37,330 nucleotides of DNA from positions 1 through 37,330 of the forward strand of contig CAZMMW010000002.1 of the NCBI GenBank assembly GCA_964567515.1, written 5' to 3'. Each line of letters starts with the position of its first letter. The first letter of the stretch is position 1. This DNA is from JBBIVB01 sp964567515 (lineage in GTDB: Bacteria > Patescibacteriota > Patescibacteriia > Veblenbacterales > UBA10138). This document shows, in pieces, positions 1-8,541 of the stretch. The translations under genes were made by a program, and so were the position numbers. The notes below the pieces were generated by a model. That model did no database searches. It saw nothing but the letters and a program-made list of their open reading frames with translations, and had not been told where the DNA came from.

Positions 1-226
1 CTAGAAATGGCACCAAGAGTCTTAGAGCGTGTCACCATCGGATGTTGACTGTACAATACTTAAGTATGCGACTGAGCGGGGTTAATTAGCCTCTTACACC
101 AAGTCCCCAAAGAATTTTGTAAACCTTGCTAAATTTTGGTACCAGACCGGGCAACACAGTTAGCTATATTTCAACCACCTGACGATGGAAACCTTTAATA
201 AATAAAAAGACCCGGTGATATTGTTA
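1..226. other. Window edge, no gene recognised
   Basis: I see no reading frame with coding character and no confident RNA gene in this stretch downstream of lgt. It is less AT-rich than the other spacers and has several short GC-rich blocks (for example around 95-105 and 145-155), so a structured RNA running off the window edge is possible. I could not match it to tmRNA, SRP RNA or RNase P consensus elements. Confidence 0.3.
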
Positions 227-1009
227 CTAGACTGTATATTTCTTCCTAGTTAAAAACCACAAACTTAACAATAATAATAACCCTGCGATAAACATACCAC
301 TACGCACACCTAGGATTAGTAACTGCTCATCAACTCTAATAAATTCCAAAACAAAACGAACTAAAGAAGCTAAAATTAAATAGCTTAAACATATAGCGCC
401 AGCGATATGCGGCTTTTTTATCATCTGCCATAAGATAATGAAAATAACTACCAGTGCCAGAGATTCATATAAAAAAACAGGATGAAACTGTTCAGTTAAA
501 ATATATTGAGTTGGTCTAAACTCCGGAGCAATATAAATTCCCCAAGGCAAAGTAGTTGGTAAACCAAAAAGCTCCTGATTAAAATAATTACCCCAACGGC
601 CAATAGCCTGCCCTATAGCCACGGCCGGAGCCAGCATATCTAAAATTGGCCACAATTGGTCTTTATATTTTTTTATATACCACCATACAGCTAGTAATCC
701 TCCTAATAAACCTCCATGGATAGATAATCCACCATTCCACACTTGCCACCATAAATTCGGATCCATTTTAAAAATCGGCCATTCAAATAAAAATACATCT
801 AACAAACGTGCTCCCAACAAACCAGCGATCACTAAAATTAATACTAACATATCGAGTTGAATCAGTGACCTGCCTGACCTATGCCACAGTCTTTCAAAAA
901 TTATATATCCCGTTATTAACGCCAACACCACCAACAAACCATACCAGTGTATATTAAACGGACCGATGTTTAATAAAACAGGAGTCGGCTCATAGGTTTG
1001 CCAAAACAT
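227..1009 (-). CDS. lgt: Prolipoprotein diacylglyceryl transferase (Lgt)
   Basis: Inner-membrane enzyme that moves a diacylglyceryl group from phosphatidylglycerol to the lipobox cysteine of prelipoproteins, the first step of lipoprotein maturation. The 260-residue product has the usual length and seven or so hydrophobic segments. The Lgt signature is clear as GRWGNYFNQELFG at residues 137-149, with the conserved Arg, Asn and Glu. The HGG motif is at 98-100 and the N-terminal HWYGL at 21-25. It is the last gene of a minus-strand run that starts with DsbA-like genes. Only 12 bases separate it from the preceding stop, so it is probably cotranscribed. No clear Shine-Dalgarno precedes the ATG. 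Confidence 0.95.
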   Translation of the reverse strand: MFWQTYEPTPVLLNIGPFNIHWYGLLVVLALITGYIIFERLWHRSGRSLIQLDMLVLILVIAGLLGARLLDVFLFEWPIFKMDPNLWWQVWNGGLSIHGGLLGGLLAVWWYIKKYKDQLWPILDMLAPAVAIGQAIGRWGNYFNQELFGLPTTLPWGIYIAPEFRPTQYILTEQFHPVFLYESLALVVIFIILWQMIKKPHIAGAICLSYLILASLVRFVLEFIRVDEQLLILGVRSGMFIAGLLLLLSLWFLTRKKYTV

Positions 1010-1021
1010 AAAATTTTTACG

Positions 1022-1651
1022 TTAGCTACCTAATAATTTCTTTTGAATAATATCTTTAAGTTCGGAAAAACTTTTTTCAAACTGAACTTGCTCTCCATTC
1101 ACAAAAAAGGTGGGAGTAGAGTTAAGATTACGATTGTTAGCTTCCTGCATATCATTACGCACCACCTGATCTTTGGCTCGTGAATCAAGACAAGCTGTGA
1201 ATTTGTCCGAATCTAACTTTAGCTCTTTACTGTAACCAATCAAATCGCTACGATCAAAGCGCGGTCGACCACCAATATTTTGATTAGTAAATAACAAATC
1301 ATGATACTCCCAAAATTTACCTTGATCATTGGCGCATTCTGAAGCTAACGCTGCTCTGAAAGCATAAGGATGAATAGAAACCAAAGGAAAATGTTTATAA
1401 TATAAAACAACGCGACTGCTAAAAGTGTTTAATATCTCCTTAATTAGTGGCTGTACAGCACCACAGGAAGAGCATTGAAAATCAGAAAATTCCTCTATAA
1501 TTATTTTTGCTTCAGGTGAGCCAAGACTCGGACGAGGTGTATTGATTTCCGGATACTCTGGTTTATTAGAACCTTGCCAAATAGTCAAGGCTATAATAAA
1601 TATTACTGCTATAATACCAGACAACCAGCCAATTTTTGCTTGTTTGGTCAT
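1022..1651 (-). CDS. DsbA-like membrane-anchored thiol oxidoreductase, CSSC
   Basis: 209-residue thioredoxin-fold protein of the DsbA/thioredoxin_4 type, probably anchored outside the membrane by one N-terminal helix (residues 8-25). The active site is C60-S-S-C63 in the context FSDFQCSSCG, and the cis-proline loop is STPTFFVNG near the C terminus. Two further cysteines (in ECANDQGKFW and FTACLDS) match the extra pair seen in many proteins of this family. It would form or shuffle disulfides in exported proteins. It lies 8 bases after the next DsbA-like gene and 12 bases before lgt. The three paralogues in a row differ in their active-site dipeptides, which suggests different partners. Confidence 0.88.
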   Translation of the reverse strand: MTKQAKIGWLSGIIAVIFIIALTIWQGSNKPEYPEINTPRPSLGSPEAKIIIEEFSDFQCSSCGAVQPLIKEILNTFSSRVVLYYKHFPLVSIHPYAFRAALASECANDQGKFWEYHDLLFTNQNIGGRPRFDRSDLIGYSKELKLDSDKFTACLDSRAKDQVVRNDMQEANNRNLNSTPTFFVNGEQVQFEKSFSELKDIIQKKLLGS

Positions 1652-1659
1652 ATTTTTTA

Positions 1660-2451
1660 CTAATTATTTGTAGTAGTCAAAACTTGATCCAAAATACTCT
1701 TTAACTGTTCAATCGGAACAGCGCCTGCTACTGCCTGTCCATTAATAAAGACGGTGGGCGTTCCGCTCACACCATAAGAGCTACCTTCTTGTAGATCAGC
1801 TTGAACTTTAGAGGCAAATTCACCGCTGTCTAAACAGGAAGTAAATTGGGTTTGATTAAGACCTAGCTCAGAAGCGAGTTTGGGAAGATTATCTAAAGCA
1901 AAACCAGTACCGCCGGCTTTGGTGCGGGCAAAAATGGCATCAATATAAGCCCAGTACTTATCAGCGCCACCCAGTTTACCAGCGCATTCAGCGGCTTCAG
2001 CTTCTTTTTGGGCATTAGCATGAAAAGATAAGGGGAAATGTCGATAAACCCAAGCTATTTTATCACCGTATTGCGTCATTATTTCCTTCATTGATTGATG
2101 AAAAGTCTTGCAATAAGGGCATTCGAGATCCGAGTACTCCACTAATAATACTTTCGCGTTTTTATTACCCCTGACATAATCGCTGTTTTTTAAAGAGATG
2201 GTTGGTTTATTATATTGATTATTTGCCTGCTGTTCAGAATTGTTATTTACAACTGTACCTGCTACTGAACTATTGCTAGTTTTTTTAAAAGAAATCTGGG
2301 CTGTAGCGGTCAAAATCCAGGCTATTAAACTGACAGCGGCCACGCCGGTTACTACACCAAAAATAAAAGCCAATTTAGGAGAAACTCCTACAAATAAGCT
2401 TGGTTTAATAGGATTGGTGGGTAGATTTTCAATTGTTGGTATATCTGACAT
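1660..2451 (-). CDS. DsbA-like membrane-anchored thiol oxidoreductase, CPYC
   Basis: 263-residue paralogue of the neighbouring genes. It has a cytoplasmic N-terminal tail of about 25 residues, one membrane helix (about 27-50), a Ser/Asn-rich linker, then a thioredoxin-fold domain with C111-P-Y-C114 in YSDLECPYCKTF. The cis-Pro loop is SGTPTVFINGQ. The extra Cys pair is in AECAGKLGG and FTSCLDS. CPYC is common in DsbA-type oxidases, so this is the best candidate for the main oxidase of the set. A 62-base spacer upstream holds a possible extended -10 element, so it may start a two- to three-gene transcript with the CSSC gene and lgt. Confidence 0.88.
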   Translation of the reverse strand: MSDIPTIENLPTNPIKPSLFVGVSPKLAFIFGVVTGVAAVSLIAWILTATAQISFKKTSNSSVAGTVVNNNSEQQANNQYNKPTISLKNSDYVRGNKNAKVLLVEYSDLECPYCKTFHQSMKEIMTQYGDKIAWVYRHFPLSFHANAQKEAEAAECAGKLGGADKYWAYIDAIFARTKAGGTGFALDNLPKLASELGLNQTQFTSCLDSGEFASKVQADLQEGSSYGVSGTPTVFINGQAVAGAVPIEQLKSILDQVLTTTNN

Positions 2452-2486
2452 ATTTTATTTTTTTAATTATTAAAAACGTAACCCCT

Positions 2487-2495
2487 AGTATAACA
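2487..2495 (-). promoter_or_regulatory. Possible extended -10 promoter for the dsbA-lgt run
   Basis: On the minus strand the spacer reads TGTTATACT, an extended -10 (TG-N-TATACT), about 36 bases before the ATG of the CPYC gene. No good -35 lies 17 bases upstream, so this is a weak call. Confidence 0.3.
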
Positions 2496-2513
2496 TACTC
2501 CCTTTAATGGAGT

Positions 2514-3218
2514 CTATTTTGTTGTTTGGTCGAATTTTTGTTTAACCGCAACGGTAATCAACTTCTGCCAATCAGCTAAACTTATAACCCCCTCAAATTT
2601 ATAACCATTAACAAACCAAGTAGGCGTGCCCGTCGCGCCGGCGTTACCGCCATCTTTTAGATCTTGATTAATTTCATACAAAACAGAGGGGGAATTAAGA
2701 CATTGATTAAAAGTAACCAGATTTAACGACAAGTTTTGGGCTAACGTCGTATAAAGATCAGGAGATAATTTATCCTGATTAGCAAACAAAGCATCATGAT
2801 ACTGCCAATATTTACCTTGAGCAGAGGCGCAATTAGCAGCCTGAGCAGCAGCCACTGCTTGAGGATTTAAAGAACTTAAAGGAAAATCTCTAACTTGAAA
2901 TCTAACCACCTCTGGATATCGTTGTAAAAGCTGTTTAATAATGGATTCCGCTTCCCGAGAATAGGGGCACTGAAAATCAGTAAACTCAACAATTACTACT
3001 GGCGCGTCAATTAAGCCCCTGGCTGGATCATCGGCGGTATAAACTTGGGTCACAATTGGTTGATTAACCGCTGCTTGATTAATGTTGTTTTCCTTAATAA
3101 ACAAATCTAAAACCTTAGGCAAGCCAAACCACAGAATCAAAAATAAAACCAATATGATGAACCACGTTTTCTTAAACCATGGTCGAGCTTGAGTTAAATT
3201 AATTTTTACTTCGTCCAT
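2514..3218 (-). CDS. DsbA-like protein with CPYS active site
   Basis: 234-residue paralogue with an N-terminal membrane helix (residues 18-36) and a thioredoxin-fold domain. The active-site motif reads C84-P-Y-S87 in FTDFQCPYSREAE: the resolving cysteine is a serine, checked in the DNA (TGC CCC TAT TCT). The cis-Pro loop TGTPTWFVNG is kept, as is the extra Cys pair (AANCASAQ, FNQCLNS). A CxxS protein can form but not easily release mixed disulfides, so it may act as an isomerase or monothiol exchanger. It starts 4 bases after the stop of the CcdA-like gene, a natural electron partner, so the two are probably translated together. Confidence 0.85.
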   Translation of the reverse strand: MDEVKINLTQARPWFKKTWFIILVLFLILWFGLPKVLDLFIKENNINQAAVNQPIVTQVYTADDPARGLIDAPVVIVEFTDFQCPYSREAESIIKQLLQRYPEVVRFQVRDFPLSSLNPQAVAAAQAANCASAQGKYWQYHDALFANQDKLSPDLYTTLAQNLSLNLVTFNQCLNSPSVLYEINQDLKDGGNAGATGTPTWFVNGYKFEGVISLADWQKLITVAVKQKFDQTTK

Positions 3219-3222
3219 AAAC

Positions 3223-3966
3223 TTAAAACCAAGGATGATAATGAAAAATAGCTACCAACCAAGCCATTGCTTGATGCCACCAACCTAATAATAATAGTAA
3301 ACCAAAAATCACAATCAGCCAACCTGCTAAACGATGAAATAGAAATAAACCGGTTTGTTGTTTTTTCCACCAAGGATAAATCTTGGCAAACAATAAAGCC
3401 AGAATAAGAAAAGGTGTGCCTAAACCTAAAGTAAAACCAACCAACCACCAAGCGCCTTGCCATAAATCAGTAGAAAAAACTCCGGTCCAGACCAAAATAG
3501 TTGCCAACACCGGTCCAATACAAGGCGTCCAGCCCAAAGCCAAAGTAGCGCCGCTCAAAAAAATATTAACTGCCTGAGATCGTTTAGTTAAATGATTTAT
3601 CCTAAATCCCCAAGATCGGTAAAGCCATGATATTTTAAACCATTCTAAAAAATAAGCGCCTAATATTATTAAAAATAAGCCTCCTAACCTTTCTAATATC
3701 TGCCGCCATTGTCGTAAAAATTGCCCCACGGCGCTAGCGGTCAAACCTAATAAAAAAAAGATTACACCAAAACCACAAATAAATATTAAACTATTTAATA
3801 CTATTCGTCTTCTGTCATGAAAAGTCTGCTCTTGAGATAACTGGGAAATGCTCATACCTGAAATCATTGATAAAAAAACGGGTAATACCGGCCAAAAGCA
3901 GGGAGCTAAAAATGCTGTTACACCTGCCAGCCAAGCTATTGCAAAATTCACTCCTTCAGTAGACAT
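3223..3966 (-). CDS. ccdA: CcdA/DsbD-like transmembrane thiol-electron carrier
   Basis: 247-residue polytopic protein of the CcdA/DsbD-beta family, which carries reducing equivalents from cytoplasmic thioredoxin across the membrane. The two membrane cysteines of the family are visible: C23 in APCFWPVLPVFLS and C149 in LGWTPCIGPVLATIL, each followed by the typical Pro-rich helix start. Six hydrophobic segments are readable. It overlaps the upstream DedA gene by 19 bases and is followed at once by the CPYS DsbA-like gene, so a reductive or isomerase branch of thiol exchange is likely. No cytochrome c genes are nearby, so haem maturation is not supported as its role here. Confidence 0.87.
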   Translation of the reverse strand: MSTEGVNFAIAWLAGVTAFLAPCFWPVLPVFLSMISGMSISQLSQEQTFHDRRRIVLNSLIFICGFGVIFFLLGLTASAVGQFLRQWRQILERLGGLFLIILGAYFLEWFKISWLYRSWGFRINHLTKRSQAVNIFLSGATLALGWTPCIGPVLATILVWTGVFSTDLWQGAWWLVGFTLGLGTPFLILALLFAKIYPWWKKQQTGLFLFHRLAGWLIVIFGLLLLLGWWHQAMAWLVAIFHYHPWF

Positions 3967-4541
3967 AAATATAATACTTGCTTAACTAACTTGTTTCTAA
4001 CGAATGTTACTATCATTGCTACCGCCAATACTGTTAAAACAGCCACCGTTATGTCTTTGATTAAAGAATTTAACAACCAAAAGCCATTACCTAAAAAATA
4101 TCCCACTACAATAAATAACACCGACCACAATAAACTGGTTAACAAATCTATTTTTAAAAACCCCTTGAAGTTCATTTTACTGACGCCAGCCAATAAAATT
4201 GATAGATGACCAAAGGAATAAATAAATTTGGTGACAAATAAAGTCTTTTTGCCGTTTTTAAAAAAATGTTGTTCAGTAGATTGTAATCTTGATCTGCTAA
4301 ACCACAATATCCGACCCCATTTATCTAAAAGCGGACACCCGCCTCGCTCACCTAATTTAAACCACAGAATACCGCCTATGGCCACTCCTGCATAAGTTAC
4401 CAATAAAGTCCAATATAAATTCAAAGTCTCATTGGAGACTAACCAACCGGTAGCTAAAGGAAAAATTTCTCCTTCTATGACTACCCCAAAAACAAAAAAA
4501 ATATAACCGTAGCTAGCAAGTAAAAAAGCGATGGTTTCCAT
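3948..4541 (-). CDS. DedA-family membrane protein
   Basis: 197-residue membrane protein of the DedA (SNARE-associated/VTT domain) family, members of which are lipid transporters or scramblases needed for envelope homeostasis. The N-terminal half has the acidic segment VIEGEIFPLATG. The C-terminal half has the family block FVTKFIYSFGHLSILLAGVSKM followed by a short amphipathic stretch and a final W-containing helix; the usual Arg of FxxR is replaced here (FVTKFIYS). It begins the redox run and overlaps the CcdA gene by 19 bases. The family call is good, the substrate unknown. Confidence 0.78.
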   Translation of the reverse strand: METIAFLLASYGYIFFVFGVVIEGEIFPLATGWLVSNETLNLYWTLLVTYAGVAIGGILWFKLGERGGCPLLDKWGRILWFSRSRLQSTEQHFFKNGKKTLFVTKFIYSFGHLSILLAGVSKMNFKGFLKIDLLTSLLWSVLFIVVGYFLGNGFWLLNSLIKDITVAVLTVLAVAMIVTFVRNKLVKQVLYLCLLKE

Positions 4542-4556
4542 AAACCTTATTTAGCT

Positions 4557-6011
4557 TTAAAAGTCTGGTAAACTAAATTCTCCTCGTGCCTGCTCATAAA
4601 CATAAGCCATCTGCAATAATAAATTTTCTGACCAGGCCGGGCCGATGAACTGCAGTCCTACTGGTAAATGATCCGCCAAACCACAAGGTACCGAAATAGC
4701 GGGCAAACCGGCAATACTGGCTGGTACGGTATTAACATCAGCTAAATACATGGCCAAAGGATCGGTAGTTTTCTCCCCCAGTCTAAAAGCTGTAGAGGGC
4801 GTAGTTGGCCCGATTACTGCATCTACTTGCTGAAAAACTTTTTTAAAATCATTTTTAATGGCCTGACGGGCTAAAATCGCCTGACGATAATAAGCGTCAT
4901 AATAACCGGCCGACAGAACATAAGTACCCAAAATAATACGTCGTTTAACCTCGCCGCCTAATAATTGACCGCGTGTTTTAGTGTAAAGAGTAAATAAATT
5001 AGGAGAACTAACAGTCTGGCCATAACGCAACCCATCGTAACGCGCCAAATTGGCACTGACCTCAGCGGGAGTAATAATATAATAGGTAGCCACGGCTAAA
5101 GACATGTTAGGTAAACTAACCTCTACTATCTGATGACCAAGATCTTGTATTATTTTGATAGCTTGTTTAACCGCGATTTCTACTTTGTTATCTAAACCTT
5201 CGGTAAAAAATTCCCGGGCCATACCCAAACGCAATTTTTTAGGCTCTTGTTTTAATAATTTAATATAATCAGGTACTGCTTGCTGTTGACTAGTAGCATC
5301 ATGCGCGTCACTGCCGGCGATGACTTGTAAGACCTGCGCTGCATCTCTGACTGTTGTAGCCAATGGTCCAACTGTATCAAAAGAGGAAGCCATGGCTATT
5401 AAACCATAACGAGATACGCGGCCATACGTTGGCTTGATTCCAACTAAACCACAAAAACTAGCTGGTTGTCTGATAGAACCGGCCGTATCGCTAGCTAATG
5501 ACACCATACATTCTCTGGCTGCCACAGCCGCTGCCGCACCTGATGATGAACCACCGGGTATATGTTTAAGATCCCACGGATTACAAGTGACCTGATAGGC
5601 AGAATTTTCCCCCGACGCTCCCATAGCAAATTCATCGCAATTGGTTTTGCCTAAAATGATGGCATCGGCCGCTAATAACCGATCTACCGCCGTGGCATTA
5701 TAAGGCGGCAGATAATTCTGTAACATTTTAGAAGCAGCAGTAGTTACAATATCCTTGGTCATTAACACATCTTTAATTGACACCGGTATCCCATACAAAC
5801 CGCCTAGTGTTTCACCGGCAGCAATTTTTTTATCAATGGTTTTTGCTTGAATTAAGGCCAACTTATCTGTCACTTGCAAATAAGCTTTAATTTTATTATC
5901 TAATTTAGCAATACGATCCAAATAAACCTTAGTTATCTCTACTGCCGACCAGTCACCTTTTTTTAAACCAGCCTGCACTTGACTAATAGATAAATTTAAT
6001 AAATAACTCAT
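4557..6011 (-). CDS. gatA: Asp-tRNA(Asn)/Glu-tRNA(Gln) amidotransferase subunit A
   Basis: 484-residue amidase that releases ammonia from glutamine for the GatCAB complex, which converts Glu-tRNA(Gln) or Asp-tRNA(Asn) to the amidated forms. The Ser-cisSer-Lys triad is in place: K80 in PVSIKDV, S155 in GGSSSGAAAA and S179 in SDTAGSIRQP. The sequence DEFAMGASGENSAY and the GLVGIKPTYGRVSRYGL block are typical of GatA rather than of other amidases. It starts 9 bases after the gatC stop. gatB is not in the window, so the complex must be completed from another locus. Confidence 0.96.
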   Translation of the reverse strand: MSYLLNLSISQVQAGLKKGDWSAVEITKVYLDRIAKLDNKIKAYLQVTDKLALIQAKTIDKKIAAGETLGGLYGIPVSIKDVLMTKDIVTTAASKMLQNYLPPYNATAVDRLLAADAIILGKTNCDEFAMGASGENSAYQVTCNPWDLKHIPGGSSSGAAAAVAARECMVSLASDTAGSIRQPASFCGLVGIKPTYGRVSRYGLIAMASSFDTVGPLATTVRDAAQVLQVIAGSDAHDATSQQQAVPDYIKLLKQEPKKLRLGMAREFFTEGLDNKVEIAVKQAIKIIQDLGHQIVEVSLPNMSLAVATYYIITPAEVSANLARYDGLRYGQTVSSPNLFTLYTKTRGQLLGGEVKRRIILGTYVLSAGYYDAYYRQAILARQAIKNDFKKVFQQVDAVIGPTTPSTAFRLGEKTTDPLAMYLADVNTVPASIAGLPAISVPCGLADHLPVGLQFIGPAWSENLLLQMAYVYEQARGEFSLPDF

Positions 6012-6020
6012 ATTATATTT

Positions 6021-6299
6021 TTAACCAAAAACTGGTGGCGCCTTGATCAATCGGTTTCTATCTGTTTTATCATCAATTAATAGTCTATTATCCACTAAAA
6101 AATCTTTAATTTGATCCGCTCTTAAACCAGAGCCCCTTGACTCTGGATCATTAGTGACTTGACTGGCCAATTCTTTAACTTTTTTAACATAATTTAAAAT
6201 ATCCCCTAATTCATGTCTTAGGCGTTCCTGCTCTGAAGTGTTTAAATCTAGCCGAGCCAAAGCCGTCAATTTGGTTACTTCAGATAATTCTATTGCCAT
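6021..6299 (-). CDS. gatC: Amidotransferase subunit C (GatC)
   Basis: 92-residue small subunit that wraps around GatA and stabilises its contact with GatB. It has the family N terminus with the pattern LTALARLDLNTSEQERL, and a C-terminal tail rich in Asp/Arg (DDKTDRNRLIKAP) that ends in the usual short extended segment. GGAGG-like Shine-Dalgarno lies about 13 bases before the ATG (on the minus strand around 6311-6317). It is the first gene of the gatC-gatA pair. Confidence 0.9.
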   Translation of the reverse strand: MAIELSEVTKLTALARLDLNTSEQERLRHELGDILNYVKKVKELASQVTNDPESRGSGLRADQIKDFLVDNRLLIDDKTDRNRLIKAPPVFG

Positions 6300-6433
6300 A
6301 TTTAAATTTTACCTCCAATGGATTATTTTGCAAAGTTTTATACTATCACTTGTTGGCTGCTTATTTAAATCAAAAACTCCCCTATTTCTGCCTAAAGATA
6401 ATAAAAAATCGGTAAAATAAAATGGAAAAAATT

Positions 6434-8431
6434 TTAATCTACCAACTTCAAAAATTCATTCTCGTTAATAATTTTAACGCCCAACCGTCTAGCTTTATCT
6501 GCCTTACTACCGGGATCACTACCTACTACCACTAAATCGGTTTCTTTGCTGACTGATTCGCTAATCTTACCGCCAGCTTGCCTAACAGCCCGCTTGGCTC
6601 CTTCTCTGGTAAATTTTTCTAAAGTGCCAGTTACCACTACTGTCTGATCGCTTAGTCGACCCAACTTAGGTGAGGAAACTGTTTTGATAATGATGCCTAA
6701 ATCTTGTAATCGCCTGACAAATTTTTGATTAATACTCTGGTGAAAAAAATTATAAATACTCTTAGCTACCACTGGTCCAATATCCGCCACCTCTTCTAGT
6801 TCTGACAAATCGGCTTGCTGCAAACGATCCAGCTTGCCAAAGTATAAAGCTAAAGCGATAGATGTTTCTTCGCCCACATGACGAATACCCAGAGCATTAA
6901 TAAAACGCGGTAAGTCAATAGTTTTAGCTTTGGCTATTGATGCTATTAAATTTTGTGCTGATTTGGCTGCAAAACGCTCTAATGGCTGTAAATCGTTAAC
7001 AGTCAAAGTAAACAGATCTGCCGCGTCTTTAATTAAACCTTGTTCTAATAACTGTTCCAAAATCTGTGGACCTAAACCATCTATATCAAAACTATTCTTG
7101 CCCACAAAATGATAAAGGCGTTCTCTTAAAACGGCAAAACAATTTTTATTAGTGCAATACCAAGCTGCTTCCCCGGAACGACGTCTGACGATTGAACCGC
7201 ACACTGGACAAACTTCCGGCATAATAAAAACTTTCTCTCTACCGCTGCGCAGTTTGGGCAACGCCTGAACAATATCCGGAATAATATCTCCGGCTTTTTG
7301 TACAATTACCGTATCACCAATCCGAACATCAAGGCGTTTAATTTCATCTTCGTTATGCAAAGTGGCGCGGGATACAGTCGTGCCAGCCAATTTGACCGGT
7401 TCTAATATAGCCACTGGTGTTAAAGTTCCGGTTCTACCCACCTGCACTATAATATTTTTGACTTTAGTAGCGGCTTGCTCGGCAGGAAATTTAAAAGCAA
7501 TCATCCAGCGTTCAGCTTTACCTACACTGCCTAAACGTCGCTGCTGTTTAATATCATTAACCACCAAAACCACGCCATCGGTTTGGTAAGGTAATTTTTG
7601 TCTTTTGCTCTCCCCGGCCTTAAGATACTCCGCCACTGATAAAAAATTAGACAACAGACGACAATGAGGATTGGTTTTAAATCCTAATTGTTTTAATAGA
7701 TCATGTACTTCGTGATGAGTAGTTTGTCCTATGTCAGTTAATATCTCAAAAGCGTAAAAATCCATCCGCCGCGAAGCCGCAATTTTAGGATCAAGTTGCC
7801 GAATAGAACCGGCTGCCAAATTACGTGGATTAGCAAAAGCAGGCAAACCTTGGGCCTGCTGTTGACGATTAATACGCTCTAATTCTTCTTTATAAATTAC
7901 CACTTCGCCTCTAACTTCTAAAGGCGACGGTAAGTGCCGATCAATCTGCTCTAAACGCAATGGTATGCTTTCTATAGTACGTAAATTAGAAGTAACATCT
8001 TCCCCTACTAAGCCGTTACCGCGAGTGGTTCCCCTTACCAATAACCCCTGTTCATAAGTTAAAACGATAGACAAGCCATCCATTTTTAATTCGCCATAAT
8101 AACCGGTAATTTTTTCTTTTAATAATTTTTCATTTCGTTCCTGCCACTCTTTAATTTCTTCTAAATTAAAAACATCTTCAATAGAAATCACGGGACGAGA
8201 GTGCTTAACTTTCTTAAATTCAGCCAACGGTTCACCACCCACGCGTTGCGTAGGAGAATCGGGCGTAATTAAATCAGGATACTGCTGTTCTAATTTAAAT
8301 AATTCGTGTTTTAAATAATCCCAAGCAGAGTCTGAAATATCTGATTTATCTAAAACATGATAAAGATAGCGATGATGATTAATCTCTGCTTTTAATTTTT
8401 TAATACGTTCAGCCGCTTGCTGTTTGGTCAT
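6434..8431 (-). CDS. ligA: NAD+-dependent DNA ligase LigA
   Basis: Seals nicks in replication and repair with NAD+ as cofactor. Domains in order: Ia and adenylation domain with the adenylated lysine in ELKMDGLSI (Lys116), RGTTRGNGLVGEDVT, OB domain with HNEDEIKRLDVRIGDTVIVQ, the four-Cys zinc finger (CPVCG ... CTNKNC), helix-hairpin-helix region and C-terminal BRCT domain (GRLSDQTVVVTGTLEKF). I chose the ATG at 8431. The frame is open upstream to a TTG at 8452, but those seven codons are part of the spacer repeat that also lies between other genes here. 665 residues is the usual length. Confidence 0.95.
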   Translation of the reverse strand: MTKQQAAERIKKLKAEINHHRYLYHVLDKSDISDSAWDYLKHELFKLEQQYPDLITPDSPTQRVGGEPLAEFKKVKHSRPVISIEDVFNLEEIKEWQERNEKLLKEKITGYYGELKMDGLSIVLTYEQGLLVRGTTRGNGLVGEDVTSNLRTIESIPLRLEQIDRHLPSPLEVRGEVVIYKEELERINRQQQAQGLPAFANPRNLAAGSIRQLDPKIAASRRMDFYAFEILTDIGQTTHHEVHDLLKQLGFKTNPHCRLLSNFLSVAEYLKAGESKRQKLPYQTDGVVLVVNDIKQQRRLGSVGKAERWMIAFKFPAEQAATKVKNIIVQVGRTGTLTPVAILEPVKLAGTTVSRATLHNEDEIKRLDVRIGDTVIVQKAGDIIPDIVQALPKLRSGREKVFIMPEVCPVCGSIVRRRSGEAAWYCTNKNCFAVLRERLYHFVGKNSFDIDGLGPQILEQLLEQGLIKDAADLFTLTVNDLQPLERFAAKSAQNLIASIAKAKTIDLPRFINALGIRHVGEETSIALALYFGKLDRLQQADLSELEEVADIGPVVAKSIYNFFHQSINQKFVRRLQDLGIIIKTVSSPKLGRLSDQTVVVTGTLEKFTREGAKRAVRQAGGKISESVSKETDLVVVGSDPGSKADKARRLGVKIINENEFLKLVD

Positions 8432-8438
8432 AAATGTT

Positions 8439-8540
8439 AACTCAAATTTCAAATCGCAAAACTCAAAACTACAGCTTAAAATTTAAAACTTTTGAATTTT
8501 GAGTTATGGTTTTACGTTTTGAGTTTTAACTTTTGAGATT
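8439..8540. repeat. AT-rich palindromic spacer repeat, copy 1
   Basis: Imperfect inverted repeat made of runs such as AACTCAAAACT on one arm and AGTTTTGAGTTTTAACT on the other. Closely similar spacers sit at 10046-10155 and 11560-11670, each between minor pilin genes. No protein fits in it. It would form a long AU hairpin in the mRNA. Confidence 0.7.
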
Positions 8541-8541
8541 A

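Noticed and set aside
1..226. Possible RNase P or other structured RNA at the left edge (CTAGAAATGG and AAATTTTGGTA recall short pieces of Bacillus rnpB).
   Set aside because: The core conserved segments of RNase P RNA (GAGGAAAGTCC, ACAGAA) are missing and the matches are very short.
8432..8452. Longer LigA start at TTG 8452.
   Set aside because: The seven extra codons belong to the spacer repeat; the ATG at 8431 gives the usual length.
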